64,000 nucleotides of DNA from Siderastrea siderea (GCA_964030785.1 OZ034970.1:14913411-14977410); one strand, 5' to 3'; counted from the stretch's first letter, positions 1 to 9,461 are shown. Notes: generated from the letters alone by a model not told the origin. Numbers and translations: made by a program.

Positions 1-2371
1 ACGGATTAACATTTCGTTTTTTTGTTAAATCAACAGTGAGGCCTTTTGTAGGCGTTCACCACTTGTAGCTAGGCTACAACCTATCTAAAGCATTTGCATG
101 GCATTGCAGTAAAACAAAGAAGGTCCTATGCTTCCATCAAACCTACATGATCAATGGACGTCCCTTGTATCCGAATTCAGACAACATTTGGCAAAGTCCA
201 CCAATTACTCCAAACAACATTGACCATGATCCTGATTGAGCCAAATCAGAAGTTGGCTTGCTTTCAAATAACTCACAGCCAATCCAAGTACGCTTTGGAA
301 TTCAAAGCAGGCAGCCAAACAGTTTTTAAAGTAAGTAAAAACTCACTTATTCCTCTTTAATTTATTAATTTATTTGTTTTCAGACGTGGGGTTATGTACA
401 TTTTTTGATTACAGAGTATTGTATTTCAGTTCACACGGATGTGACCAGTAATTGCACTACCAAATAGAACTGTATGGATTCTGCATCGTATGAAAAAAGT
501 TGCATCCATCATCTACCGAAGACGGTCCGGACGCTAAAGAACATTGGGTGAAAAGAGTACGAACAGCAATGCCTGAAGACATGGAAAGACCCGGATGGAA
601 ATAAGTCACAGACAAAGAGACCAACCTTCTTAAAAGCACTAGAAGAATCCGGGGATGCAACACAGTCTATCTAGAGGATGGGCCGTTTCCTCAGAAACTC
701 AGTCAGCATGACCACGTTGAAATAAGGATCTTGGGTGTGGCCAACACAACAATCAAGCTCTCCATGAAGAACAACGGAAAACATTCCTATTAGAGATACT
801 GGGACCTACATGATCAATGGACGTTCCTTGCATCCGAATTCAGACAACATTTGGGAAAGTCCACCAATTTCTTTAGACGACATTGACCATGATCCTGATT
901 GATCCAAATCAGAAGTTGGCTTGCTTTCAAATAACTCACATCCAATCCAAGTACGCTTTGGAAGTCTAACCAGCCAGCCAAATAGTTTTTGAGGTAAGCA
1001 ACAACCCATTTATTCCTCCTTAATTTAATATTTGTTTTAGACGTAGGGTTTCAAGGGCGGAAGGGGAACGTGTTGGGCACAAGATCGGCCTTTTGAGCAT
1101 GGGGGCCCTAAAGAGATACTGCAAGATCTCGACTATAAGCCTTTCCTGCCACTACCAGCCACAAACCAAAATACCTCAGTATCTCCCAGCAGCTGTTATT
1201 CATTCCATAATGTTCTTTTAATTGCTCTTTTCATAGACTACGGGGAAGAAGTGGTTGTAAGGCACAAGATCGGCCTTTGGAGCATAGAAACCTAAAGAGA
1301 TACTGCAAGATCTAGACTTTTAGCCTTTCCTGCCACCACCAGCGCCAAACCAAAATACCTCAGTATCTCCCAGAAGCTGTTATTCATTATACAACATTCT
1401 TTCAACTGCTTTTTTCCTAAACTACGGGGAAAAATTGGTTGTACGAGTAGCAACTCGAGCATCTTCAAACTAGTAAACCCCAGGACATCAACCTATCACT
1501 TGATCAGTCAAAAGGCCGGATTACCATCTAGTGCCCAATATCTGGCCGTAAACAACGTTTCTGATGCCTTAACTTAAATAACGGACCAAAACATCCGCGC
1601 ACTAGATTCCTAATCATTTTAAAATAAAGGACTTCAAAAGTGAACACCGAGGAAATTGGCTAATCTTTATACTTTTTTATACGTTAACTTTTTCTTAGAG
1701 AGAGACAGATAAACTTAAGGCTGAAAATATTCTTAGGTACTTTTTTTGATTACAGAGTATTATATTTCAGTTCACACGGATGTCACCAGTAATTGAACTA
1801 TCAACTAGAACTGTCTGGTGTTTGCATCGTGTTAAAGAAGTTGCGTCCATTGTGTACCGAAGAACGTGCGGATGCTAAAGAACATTGGGTGAAAAGAGTA
1901 TGAACAGCAATGCCTGAAGACATGGAAAGATCCTGATAGGAATAAGTCACAGACAAAGAGACTAACCTTCTTAAATGCACTAGAAGAATCCAGGGATACA
2001 ACACAGTCTATCTAGAGGATGGGCGTTTACTCAGAAACTCAGTCAGCATGTCCACGTTGAGATAAGGCTCTTGGGTGTGGCCAACACAACAATCAAGCTC
2101 TCCATGAAGAACAATGGAAAACATTCCTACCAGAGATACCGAAACCTACATGATCAATGGACGTCCCTTGTATCCGAATTCGGACAACATTTGACAAAGT
2201 CCACTAATTACTCCAAACAACATTGACGATGATCCTGATTGATCCAAATCAGAAGTTGGCTTGCTTTCAAATAACTCACAGCCAATCCAAGTACCCTAGG
2301 TAAGTAAAAACCCACTTATTGCTCTTTAATTTATTATTTGTTCTCAGTTGTGGAGTTTCAAACACGGAAGG
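1..2371. repeat. Family R tandem non-coding repeat, left block
   Basis: About 1.34-kb units in tandem. The segment with TCTATCTAGAGGATGGGC occurs near 663 and 2007, the block beginning TTTTTTGATTACAGAGTATT near 400 and 1742, and the segment with GATCAATGGACGT near 150, 810 and 2150. Copies differ by scattered substitutions and small indels. No long reading frame is shared, so the repeat appears non-coding. The Polinton begins inside one of these units. I do not recognise the family; it could be a satellite or a non-autonomous transposon amplified in tandem. Confidence 0.85.
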
Positions 2372-2377
2372 GGAACG
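2372..2377. other. Polinton target-site duplication, left copy (GGAACG)
   Basis: GGAACG directly precedes the left terminal repeat (which begins AGTAGTATAG) and the same six bases directly follow the right terminal repeat at 21151-21156. Six-base duplications are the known signature of Polinton integrase. Paralogous unoccupied copies of the host repeat (GGAAGGGGAACGT near 1058 and 22203) carry the site once, so the boundary is exact. Confidence 0.95.
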
Positions 2378-2733
2378 AGTAGTATAGAAGAATGGGGTTC
2401 TGTAACAGTTTGCACATTGGGAGATTTATTTTAAGTTTTTAAACCACCCAGATACAAAACAATTTTGTCACAAAAGTTTTATTCATTGGGAAGAATTATT
2501 TCCAATTTTAAAACCGCTCACATATGAAACAATTTTTCAACATTGGTGAAAGAGAAAAGTTTTATAACTGAGAGTTTTACACCGATAGCACAAAAACCGG
2601 TTTTATATAGGTGGAAAAGGTGGAAAGAATATTATTGCATCACTTTTAAAAAACCACAATAATATATTTTGTAAGTTTTTTGTTGTAAACTGTCACAGAA
2701 TTTTTTTATTTAGAGATTTGTGGTTTTTTATTA
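2378..2733 (+). repeat. Polinton left terminal inverted repeat
   Basis: About 356 bp. Its reverse complement matches 20955-21150 and then 18830-18982, interrupted only by the nested retroelement. The arms differ by scattered substitutions and by a short internal duplication in the left arm (AGGTGGAAAAGGTGGAAAG, near 2610-2630), indicating moderate age. The inner end carries a motif around GATTTGTGGTTTTTTATTA that faces the first gene on the left and PolB on the right, so the repeats may supply promoter sequence at both ends. Confidence 0.95.
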
Positions 2734-2759
2734 AAGAATTGCAAAACAAGATATATACC

Positions 2760-3041
2760 ATGGAACTTGTTCTACAAAGAGGACAGCTTCCTTCCTACGA
2801 ACAATTTTGTGTGTGCGAGAAAAAATACCAGCAGCAAGAAGAAAAGATTTGTTGGAACGATTGGGAATCTCTTCGAGAGTTTGTCTCTTCGTTGGAAAAC
2901 AAATCTGGAAAAATTGTCGGGCATATTGACTCTAAAACTGCAAAAAAATGGGTGGATTGGGACCATGGAGAGCTATATGTTGTTTCTTGCAACGGAGGTT
3001 TTGTTTTCTGTTTCGAAGGCGGAACAATTGTACCTGTGTAG
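2760..3041 (+). CDS. Polinton small protein of unknown function (93 aa)
   Basis: First gene inside the left terminal repeat. The ATG at 2760 lies directly behind a TATATACC motif, the same arrangement seen at the other Polinton genes, so I prefer it to the in-frame upstream ATG at 2718, which lies inside the terminal repeat. The product is acidic to neutral, with two Cys near residues 18-20 and several Trp (CWNDW, KWVDWDHGE). The C-terminal third (ELYVVSCNGGFVFCFEGG) looks like short beta strands. I recognise no domain. The compact size and alternating strands could suit a small DNA- or protein-binding fold, but that is only inference. Confidence 0.6.
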   Translation: MELVLQRGQLPSYEQFCVCEKKYQQQEEKICWNDWESLREFVSSLENKSGKIVGHIDSKTAKKWVDWDHGELYVVSCNGGFVFCFEGGTIVPV

Positions 3042-3187
3042 AAAACTATGATAGGGCAACTCTGTGACAATCCATGATATACTACTTAAAAGACCCAGCA
3101 TAAAAAAAAGAAAAGATTAAAACGAAAACATAACGTAACACACACAAAATTTTTTTTATCTGATTAGATATTTGTGAGTGAAATTTG

Positions 3188-3544
3188 ATGGCTGCCGGAT
3201 TCAACAACTGTCAGGTTATTGAAGCAAAACAAAACCTACCACCAGAGTTACGTGAGATAATTTACAAACATTACCTCGCCATAAAACTGAAAGAGCGAGA
3301 GGCTTTGGGTTGGAACCTGGTTCACAACGAGCTTTTAATACAACCTTTCTGTCCTGAAATGGAGCGGCTTGTGCATATTCTGGTGTGTATATCCTATATG
3401 CACTGTTGTTGTGGAGAGTGTGGTTACCCTTGTTATAAACAAGAAGAAATCTTACATGAAATAACCATCCCAGTTCCAATACTTGATACAACTTTAGTCA
3501 AATATTGCACTGATTTGTTTGAAGAAGTTGATCATAATCATTAA
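3188..3544 (+). CDS. Polinton Cys-rich protein with F-box-like N-terminus (118 aa)
   Basis: The product starts at the ATG at 3188; a TTG immediately upstream is not needed. Residues ~17-45 carry LPPELREIIYKHYL followed by KLKEREALGW, a helix pattern resembling an F-box or other Leu-Pro start motif. A Cys/His-rich segment follows (CCCGECGYPC near residues 73-83) that could bind zinc. I recall the ELREIIYK..REALGW arrangement in other cnidarian Polinton and repeat-derived proteins, but I know of no assigned function. If the F-box resemblance is real the protein might recruit a host SCF ubiquitin ligase; that is inference. No lesion is visible. It converges on the minus-strand gene ending at 3546. 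Confidence 0.6.
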   Translation: MAAGFNNCQVIEAKQNLPPELREIIYKHYLAIKLKEREALGWNLVHNELLIQPFCPEMERLVHILVCISYMHCCCGECGYPCYKQEEILHEITIPVPILDTTLVKYCTDLFEEVDHNH

Positions 3545-3545
3545 T

Positions 3546-3809
3546 TTATTTTTTTAATCTATAAACAAAATATTCATTTCCTTCATCAGACATTTCTACA
3601 CCCATTTTTTTAACAAATCGATAAGGATAATATATAAGATCTTCAACAAGACGTTTTGGGGCCCATACACGAAAATCATCATTATCTTTTGTTTTTAAAG
3701 TTAAAATAGCTGAATCCCCAAATTTACCTTTTCGGTGTGTAACGTTTTTTATTCTGTATATTCCATCAGAAATATCTCTCCATTTGAAAATATCTCTCCA
3801 TTTGAACAT
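3546..3809 (-). CDS. Polinton small basic protein, possibly OB-fold (87 aa)
   Basis: The first in-frame ATG is at 3809. The frame is open further upstream to about 3884, where an ATT follows a TATATCC motif at the spacing seen for other starts; the original start may therefore be an ATG changed to ATT. The body has alternating beta-type segments (GIYRIKNV, GDSAILTLKTKD, DFRVWAPKRL, EYFVYRL) suggesting a small beta barrel such as a single-stranded DNA-binding OB fold; this is inference. An 18-bp exact tandem duplication (3771-3788 and 3789-3806) repeats six residues, FKWRDI, in frame. Confidence 0.5.
   Translation of the reverse strand: MFKWRDIFKWRDISDGIYRIKNVTHRKGKFGDSAILTLKTKDNDDFRVWAPKRLVEDLIYYPYRFVKKMGVEMSDEGNEYFVYRLKK
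3771..3806. repeat. 18-bp exact tandem duplication inside a small Polinton gene
   Basis: AATATCTCTCCATTTGAA occurs twice back to back, preserving frame and duplicating FKWRDI near the N-terminus of the minus-strand gene. It looks like recent replication slippage. Confidence 0.9.
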
Positions 3810-3922
3810 TTGTTTAATAGCATGTACTTTTCTGCTCGACCTAAAATTAAACCACCCAGCGCACAAAAAAGAACAGGACACAATGGATATACATATTTTA
3901 ATAAGGATTTTAAAATGACATA

Positions 3923-4045
3923 ATGACCGCGGTTTCCAAGGAGTTACACCCTCTTAACAACGGCGGTCATAAAATGACCGCGGTTTCCAAGGAAATTCAG
4001 CCTCTTGACAACGGCGGTCATTTAATGACCGCGGTTTCTAAGAAG
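3923..4045. repeat. 51-bp tandem repeat forming GC-rich stem-loops
   Basis: Three copies (the last partial) of a unit starting ATGACCGCGGTTTC at 3923, 3974 and 4025, exact 51-bp spacing. Each full unit ends AACGGCGGTCAT, which is nearly complementary to its own beginning, so each can fold into an ~11-bp stem. It lies in the largest non-coding gap of the Polinton. It could be a replication, packaging or transcription-control element; nothing in the sequence decides between these. Confidence 0.85.
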
Positions 4046-4844
4046 ATTAAACATTAGTCCTGAAAATTTTCAAAGATACAGTTTCTTGGTTAACTGAAAC
4101 CAGACACAGTTTTTTTGTGTTTGAACGACTTGTTGCCAATAGGATTGGTATTCAGGCACGTCCAAAACTTTACGGAGTTGCGAGACTTGATGTAGGTTTT
4201 TTGAAGTACACACTTGCTACCAGCGATCCTTCAACTTCCCTTTTGTAAAGGAAGTTTTCAAGAAAATGTTTTCATTTCATCATGATAGCTGAGATACATT
4301 TGAAGCATTACCTTCTGCTCCTCGGAGATGCCTGAAGTTTGTTTACATTGATCAGTGGTTTTCAATATTTAAAAAATTCAAATCGCAAGAGTTGTCCCAT
4401 TGCATGTTTGTTTCCAAATGATAAAAAATGGGGTGATGTCAGTTTTTATAGTCGCGGCCACCTTACGTTCAGTTACAACCAGTTACGACCAGTTGAGGCT
4501 TTGTGAAAACGGCGGGTGATACATTTCGGGAAAGTCCCGGCAATGATGAAAGAAAAACAGATTTAGATTCTATTTACATAACCTTGAGAATGTGATGACT
4601 CATTTCCTAGGGAAAGTCCCGCGACCACCGGCTATGTTTTTAATGCATTGAAGCGTGGTATGTAAATTTATCTGTTTTATTTATGCGGAACAATATCTTG
4701 TCCTGAAATTGGGTAGCCATCTTCATCACGAGTTGGTAACAATATTTTTGAAACACACTCACGAGTGATAAACCGTATTTGCCGAATTTCGGGGGGGCGT
4801 GAGAAGCTCAACTAAGTAACAGTAAATAGCTTGCAAAGTTGCAA
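4046..4844. other. Polinton non-coding interval
   Basis: About 800 bp with no credible gene. It has two copies of GGGAAAGTCCC, an NF-kappaB-like palindrome, near 4528 and 4611, and a short direct repeat CAGTTACGACCAGTT around 4473-4492. No homology between this stretch and the flanking host repeats was seen. Confidence 0.5.
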
Positions 4845-5342
4845 TCATTTCGAAAGATATAATTGAGTGAATTTGTTTTCATACTTTCTTTGAACAGATA
4901 GCGGAATTTCCATACAATGATCAGTGACGAAATTATCTATCATTTTCAATCTATCAAGAAAGAATTTTTCGTCGAAAGCTTCGCCTCTGAGGTAAAAGCG
5001 AATCTCATCAAGTATTTTTTGGTATTCGATACGGGCAAAATTTGCTTGTTCTGTTTTCTTATCGTATTTCTTAAGGCTTGCCACTGCTTTCAAAATAAGA
5101 CCAACACCAGTTAAAGTTGCCATGACAGCAGGGTTCAATGTAATTCCTCCGGCTACTGCGGCACCAATTATTAACTTTCCAGCTGAAAGATTACAAACAA
5201 AATTTTTTCTTCGAAAACCGCGGTGCAACTTTTCATAGCCATAATGTTTCTTATGGTAATAACCATACCAATCTTTCAGAATTTTAACTTTCTCTTTAGA
5301 AAGTGTTTGGTTGATATGGTTGAATTCGAAAATGTCCCGCAT
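4845..5342 (-). CDS. Polinton protein with paired hydrophobic segment (165 aa)
   Basis: Intact frame starting at the ATG at 5342, directly behind a TATATAATATACCACA motif. The N-terminus is basic and Tyr/His rich (residues 24-50). Residues ~55-90 form one long hydrophobic, Gly/Ala-rich stretch with AGKLIIGAAVAGG and MATLTGVGLILKAV, able to make a membrane hairpin. The C-terminal half is a predicted helical region with LRGEAFD and a single Cys-containing DHCMEIP motif. I have the impression that proteins of this plan are common in cnidarian Polintons, but I know no function. A role in membrane penetration or as a virion membrane-associated protein is inference from the hydrophobic segment. Confidence 0.6.
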   Translation of the reverse strand: MRDIFEFNHINQTLSKEKVKILKDWYGYYHKKHYGYEKLHRGFRRKNFVCNLSAGKLIIGAAVAGGITLNPAVMATLTGVGLILKAVASLKKYDKKTEQANFARIEYQKILDEIRFYLRGEAFDEKFFLDRLKMIDNFVTDHCMEIPLSVQRKYENKFTQLYLSK

Positions 5343-5395
5343 TGTGGTATATTATATATGAAAAAAAGTTTATGGTACTCTATATTCAATCAAAA

Positions 5396-7111
5396 TTAAG
5401 AAATTTCATTTTTAAATTTTGGAGATAACAAAAACACCGAAAAAATACCATTTGGTAATTTTAAATTAATATCTATTTTTTGTTTTTGAATTGATTTTGT
5501 TGAAGTGAAACTTAATGGAGGAAAACCACTACCAATTACTCTTAAAGTAATAGCTGGAAATGGACCCATAATTTTTTTAAATAATACTGTTGCATTTAAT
5601 AAATTGCTATTTGCTGGAATGAGTACCTGTGAATTACCATTTAATTCAAAAATTGTTTTATCATTTTTCGTAGATAAATACCCATGTATATAATGAACGG
5701 AAGCACTCAAATTATGTTCGTTTAAAGAAAGATCTGTTTCCATAACCATTTTTCCATTCTCAGTAACAAAAGCGGTGTCATATACACTTGGATCAACGTT
5801 TGAAATTGTTTCTTTTACACCATAAACAATAAGATGTCCAATTGTTAAAAGTGATGGAAAACTAACTGTACCGTGTAGATCGAGATATAGGAATTGTGGA
5901 GGTGAGCTACCCCATCTGTGAAAATTGATGACTGTTTTGGTGTGCCTTTCGAATGTTTTTGTTGCATAATTAGAAATTGAAATCGTAGTGCCTTGCACTG
6001 TCACACTCAACTCACTCATTTCTGGACGAAACCATTCAACGACCATAGTATAGTAACCAACCGGAAGTTTATATAAGTTAAAACCGAGGCGTGACCGGTA
6101 CTGGTTTGGTGAGCCTTTTTCAAACAAGAGTTGAAGTTGGTAAGCTTTTTTATTAATTTGATGTGGAGAATTGGGAAAATCGTTAATACCCAAAGCCTTG
6201 ATATTGTTTTCACTCGAAGATTCATCAGTGTCTTCCATCAAGTATCTGAAGGCGTCCCTTTTTTGACCCGAGTTAATAATCTGAGATTCATGAATTTTTT
6301 GAGTGACAAGATCTCTCATAGTTGTTATTTCATTTTCCACAAAATTAACATTAACTGCGGATTTCGAATCTTTGTAATCGGTTTGTAAGTTAACAATTTT
6401 GTTATTTAAATTCAAGTTTCCAGTCATACTTTTTGTGCCATCATTTTTAAGATATTCTTTTTGTGTTTCAGTAATTCTTTTATTGACAAACTCAACACAT
6501 GCGGCGTCTCTTTGGTTTGATGGAAGATCAAGATTGATAATAGATTTATTTTTCATATCAATATCAGCTCCTTTATCCAATTTTTTTACAAGCTGATTAT
6601 CGACATATTTTTTGTTTGTTGCTTGATCTGCCTGTACTGGGTCTTTTACGTTGTAGATTGTATTATTGTTCATATCAATGCTTGCTTCCATTTTTCCGCC
6701 TTCCTTTTTTGAAAGAAAGATATTTCTCGTGTCTTGATAGTTTATTACCTTTGTCAGATCACCGTGGACAGGATAAGGGTTGCTTTTTAATCGCAAAATA
6801 TCGTACTTATTTTGCATGTCAATATTAGCAGAACCGCTGGCACTACCCTGAGGGCCACGATCACCTTTAGCGCCCTTATCGCCCTTGTCGCCCTTATCAC
6901 CTTTTAAACCTCGCGGTCGTTGTGCCTCCTCCTGACCTTGTGGTCCAGCGGGCCCTTTTTCACCTCTTGGACCATTAGGACCTTGTGGTCCTCCATGGCC
7001 TTTATCACCCTTCGGCCCAGGAGGACCCTCAGGGCCAGGAGGACCCACTTTTCCACTTTCACTCGTCGTAGTTTGGCTAGTTCCACCTATTTGACTGTTA
7101 ATATACCCCAT
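5396..7111 (-). CDS. Collagen-like and phage-fibre-like spike protein candidate (571 aa)
   Basis: Intact frame whose ATG shares a base with the stop of the packaging ATPase gene (TAATG). Residues ~20-89 are Gly-X-Y collagen repeats ([16 protein letters not shown]), interrupted once at 59-66. Residues ~97-265 hold about four repeats of a fibre-shaft pattern ([13 protein letters not shown]...[10 protein letters not shown]), a motif familiar from phage tail fibres that trimerise. Residues ~310-571 form a beta-rich C-terminal head with no signal peptide or membrane anchor. Collagen stalk, trimeric shaft and globular head together suggest a receptor-binding fibre on the capsid vertex. This is inference from architecture; the gene position beside packaging and capsid genes agrees with it. 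Confidence 0.8.
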   Translation of the reverse strand: MGYINSQIGGTSQTTTSESGKVGPPGPEGPPGPKGDKGHGGPQGPNGPRGEKGPAGPQGQEEAQRPRGLKGDKGDKGDKGAKGDRGPQGSASGSANIDMQNKYDILRLKSNPYPVHGDLTKVINYQDTRNIFLSKKEGGKMEASIDMNNNTIYNVKDPVQADQATNKKYVDNQLVKKLDKGADIDMKNKSIINLDLPSNQRDAACVEFVNKRITETQKEYLKNDGTKSMTGNLNLNNKIVNLQTDYKDSKSAVNVNFVENEITTMRDLVTQKIHESQIINSGQKRDAFRYLMEDTDESSSENNIKALGINDFPNSPHQINKKAYQLQLLFEKGSPNQYRSRLGFNLYKLPVGYYTMVVEWFRPEMSELSVTVQGTTISISNYATKTFERHTKTVINFHRWGSSPPQFLYLDLHGTVSFPSLLTIGHLIVYGVKETISNVDPSVYDTAFVTENGKMVMETDLSLNEHNLSASVHYIHGYLSTKNDKTIFELNGNSQVLIPANSNLLNATVLFKKIMGPFPAITLRVIGSGFPPLSFTSTKSIQKQKIDINLKLPNGIFSVFLLSPKFKNEIS

Positions 7112-7707
7112 TATATATCTTCATTAAAATTTTTTTTCATTAATTTTTGGGGTTTGTCATAGTAAAAGAAAGAATATTTTTTATCGGTGGCGCGATCTAA
7201 AGCGTCATGATCCACACCTATCTCGTCTGCAATCCGTTTGTTATCACGGATGTTTTTCGGCACCTTGTAAAAAGTTTGAGTGAGGTAAATAACGCAGCAG
7301 TTTCTGTGTCGCCCGTTGATAAAATAATTAATGATGCTGTTTTGGTTGCTTTCACAAACAAGATCATCAAAAACAACTATTTTTTGGGTGTCCGCCGGAA
7401 GCTCTTCGAGTGGAATGATTTCATCACCATAGGCCTCAATAACCTCATAACCAACCTTGGGGTGGGGGTTGACTTCTTCAGCGAAGTACTGCAAAAGATC
7501 CTGGTATTTGTTCTGGCGCAGGTTCTTTGAAAAGAGGTAAATTTTATCATACTCTAACAACTCATAAAACATATGCAGTAATGTGTTTGTTTTACCAGAA
7601 TTACTGGGCCCACAAATTAACATCCGAAAAACATCTGCTGGCATACAAGGGTGACCTTGCTTGTAGTCACTCTCGGAAGAACCTGGGTCATAATTTGGAA
7701 TCTTCAT
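7111..7707 (-). CDS. Genome-packaging ATPase, A32/FtsK-HerA type (198 aa)
   Basis: Drives viral DNA into the procapsid in this virus class. Walker A GPSNSGKT is at residues 33-40 and Walker B KIVVFDDLV at 109-117; the conserved NGRHRNCCVIYLTQ segment that carries the sensor region is at ~131-144 and is followed by the usual PKNIRDN. The frame is intact from the ATG at 7707. From what I know of the family, a hydrophobic beta-strand segment is expected between the NIRDN motif and the Arg-rich helix but is missing here, so an in-frame deletion of roughly 15 residues is likely. It shares a 33-bp promoter region with the divergent gene at 7741 and is translationally overlapped with the fibre gene by one base. 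Confidence 0.92.
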   Translation of the reverse strand: MKIPNYDPGSSESDYKQGHPCMPADVFRMLICGPSNSGKTNTLLHMFYELLEYDKIYLFSKNLRQNKYQDLLQYFAEEVNPHPKVGYEVIEAYGDEIIPLEELPADTQKIVVFDDLVCESNQNSIINYFINGRHRNCCVIYLTQTFYKVPKNIRDNKRIADEIGVDHDALDRATDKKYSFFYYDKPQKLMKKNFNEDI

Positions 7708-7740
7708 TTTTTTTTCGCTTCTATATATTCCGCTGGAAAA
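7708..7740. promoter_or_regulatory. Shared bidirectional TATA promoter between ATPase and PPxY gene
   Basis: Only 33 bp separate the two divergent start codons. A self-complementary TATATA at 7722-7727 lies in the middle, 14 bases from one ATG and 13 from the other. Transcription of both genes from one TATA core is inferred from spacing alone. Confidence 0.6.
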
Positions 7741-8703
7741 ATGTCAATGAAAAAATGGCATCAGTTGGCTGAAGAAAAGTCGGCGATCGATCAGCAAACA
7801 GAAGAAATTCACCAAAATTCAGAATGGATAAAATAAACAAAGAGTTTGGTCAGCTTTCAGGAGAAGAGTTTTTTAGACCAATTACAAAAAGGCTTGATGA
7901 AAAGAGCAGCACCACTGCGGAAGAAGAAGAAGAGGAGGAGCAGGAAGTTCCTGATTACACAATGGATGAATTTGACGAAATTAACCCTTTTGCTGATGAA
8001 TTCAGACTGGACGCACCCACACTAGCACCATCACCAACACCACCACCACCACCCTCATATCAAGAAGTTGTTGATGATGATGATTTTCCACCACCACCCC
8101 AAACGATGATGGAAGAAAAAAAATCCACACGTAAAGAGTGGGGGGGCGCCGGAACCGGTTAAAACAGAATATTCCCATGAATCAACCCTATTACAAACAG
8201 TCAATCAACTGATCACGAAATTTGGAAATGATCCCAATTACAAAGTAAAAAGTAAAAATTCTCCATTAGATGGTTATTCAATGGAGGAACTCAAAAAAGT
8301 AAGAGATGGAATTTATGCGAAAAGAGGGGTTACAAAAACAGCTCTTGAGAAACAGTTACAGGCGGGGAAGTATAGACTGAAGTCAACCCCCCCACACAAA
8401 AAAAGAGAAACTACTCCAACCTCTTTGGAAAAAGCTGTCATGAGCCGAAGACCTGCTTTTGAACTTTCTGACGATGAAGATGACTTTTCTAAACAGGATT
8501 GGGAAACCGAAGGAAGTGGCATCAAGAATGAAGCTGAAAAATTGATTGACCAACTTCATTTGAGCTTAGAATCGATAAAAGCAGGAAACAGCTCAATAAA
8601 ACTAAAAAATCAGGTATTGTTTCTGCTTGATTCACTAGTTGAACTCGGCACAATCAATAAAAAGCAAAAGAAAAAAATTATTTCTGATTATATAAAACAA
8701 TGA
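7741..8703 (+). pseudogene. PPxY-motif virion-associated protein, twice frameshifted
   Basis: Three consecutive frames read as parts of one gene of about 320 codons: 7741-7836 (starts with ATG after TATATA), 7824-8162 and 8163-8703. The frame changes fall at an A4 run (7830-7833) and a G7 run (8140-8146), and coding character continues smoothly across both. The product has an acidic Glu-rich segment, a Pro-rich segment ending in a PPSY motif (about 8059-8070), then an acidic and helical C-terminus. PPxY motifs bind Nedd4-type ubiquitin ligases; adenovirus protein VI and many enveloped viruses use them in entry or release. The gene lies directly before the penton gene, overlapping it by ATGA. 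Function is inference; sequencing error could explain the breaks. Confidence 0.7.
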
Positions 8704-9461
8704 GCTTTGACATACTGCTTGACTCGAGCCTTGCAAAACTAGAAAGAGGTGGAGAACGGAATGTTTCACACGATTTTACAGTGAAGTTTCATCCTCCGAT
8801 CGAATTGGGTGAAGGAAACCACAAAGCTGCGCTGAACAGACTTATCACAATGAGTTACTCATGGAATAATATCGATTCTCGTTATGATAACAACAAAATT
8901 CGCTGGAAGAAAAAAACAGAACAAGCGTGGAAGACCTTAACTTTTCCGAATCGAATGTATGATTACAAAAGAATCAACACATTTATTCAGCAACACACCG
9001 GTAAAGTAGACCCGACAAACAAAGACAGCAATTACATTTTCACAATATATTTCGGTATGTCAATTTATAGGGTTGTGACTTTGATACATAATGATTATGA
9101 GCTTGACTTTTCTCAAGGAAATTTTGGTGAATTGCTTGGTTATGGCAAAAGTACTTTGAGTGGAGATGTTGTCGGAAGAAAAGTTCCAAATATCACAAGA
9201 AGTGTTGATTGGGTATATTTGCACTGCGATCTCATCTCACGCCGAACAAACAATGTTCCAAGCGATGTGTTATACAATTTCTCAACACCAGATCTTCGGG
9301 TTAGCTATCCATTTCGAAAAGAGCCGCCTCGACTTGAGTGGCAACCTGTGAATAAAAGTTTCATTAATGAAATAAGGGTTTGGGTGACAGACGGAAGAAA
9401 CAATATCCTGGACCTTAACGGGACAGACATTGCAATTACCTTAATGATTGAAAAAGAGTAA
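8700..9461 (+). CDS. Penton-like minor capsid protein (253 aa)
   Basis: Expected to form the pentamer at the capsid vertices as a single jelly roll. The N-terminus MSFDILLDSS followed by HDFTVKFHPPIEL and LNRLITMSYSW matches the conserved start of Polinton minor capsid proteins as I know them, and the length suits a single jelly roll with loops. The start codon at 8700 follows TATATAAAACA directly and overlaps the stop of the preceding gene (ATGA). Frame intact. It is the first of a run of structural genes in the same direction, and the likely attachment point for the fibre candidate encoded at 5396-7111. Confidence 0.88.
   Translation: MSFDILLDSSLAKLERGGERNVSHDFTVKFHPPIELGEGNHKAALNRLITMSYSWNNIDSRYDNNKIRWKKKTEQAWKTLTFPNRMYDYKRINTFIQQHTGKVDPTNKDSNYIFTIYFGMSIYRVVTLIHNDYELDFSQGNFGELLGYGKSTLSGDVVGRKVPNITRSVDWVYLHCDLISRRTNNVPSDVLYNFSTPDLRVSYPFRKEPPRLEWQPVNKSFINEIRVWVTDGRNNILDLNGTDIAITLMIEKE

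Noticed and set aside
2718..2759. Upstream ATG at 2718 as start of the first Polinton gene
   Set aside because: It lies inside the terminal repeat and upstream of the TATATACC motif; the ATG at 2760 fits the pattern of the other genes.
4100..4840. Missed gene in the Polinton gap
   Set aside because: All six frames are closed at short intervals; no family motif was found.
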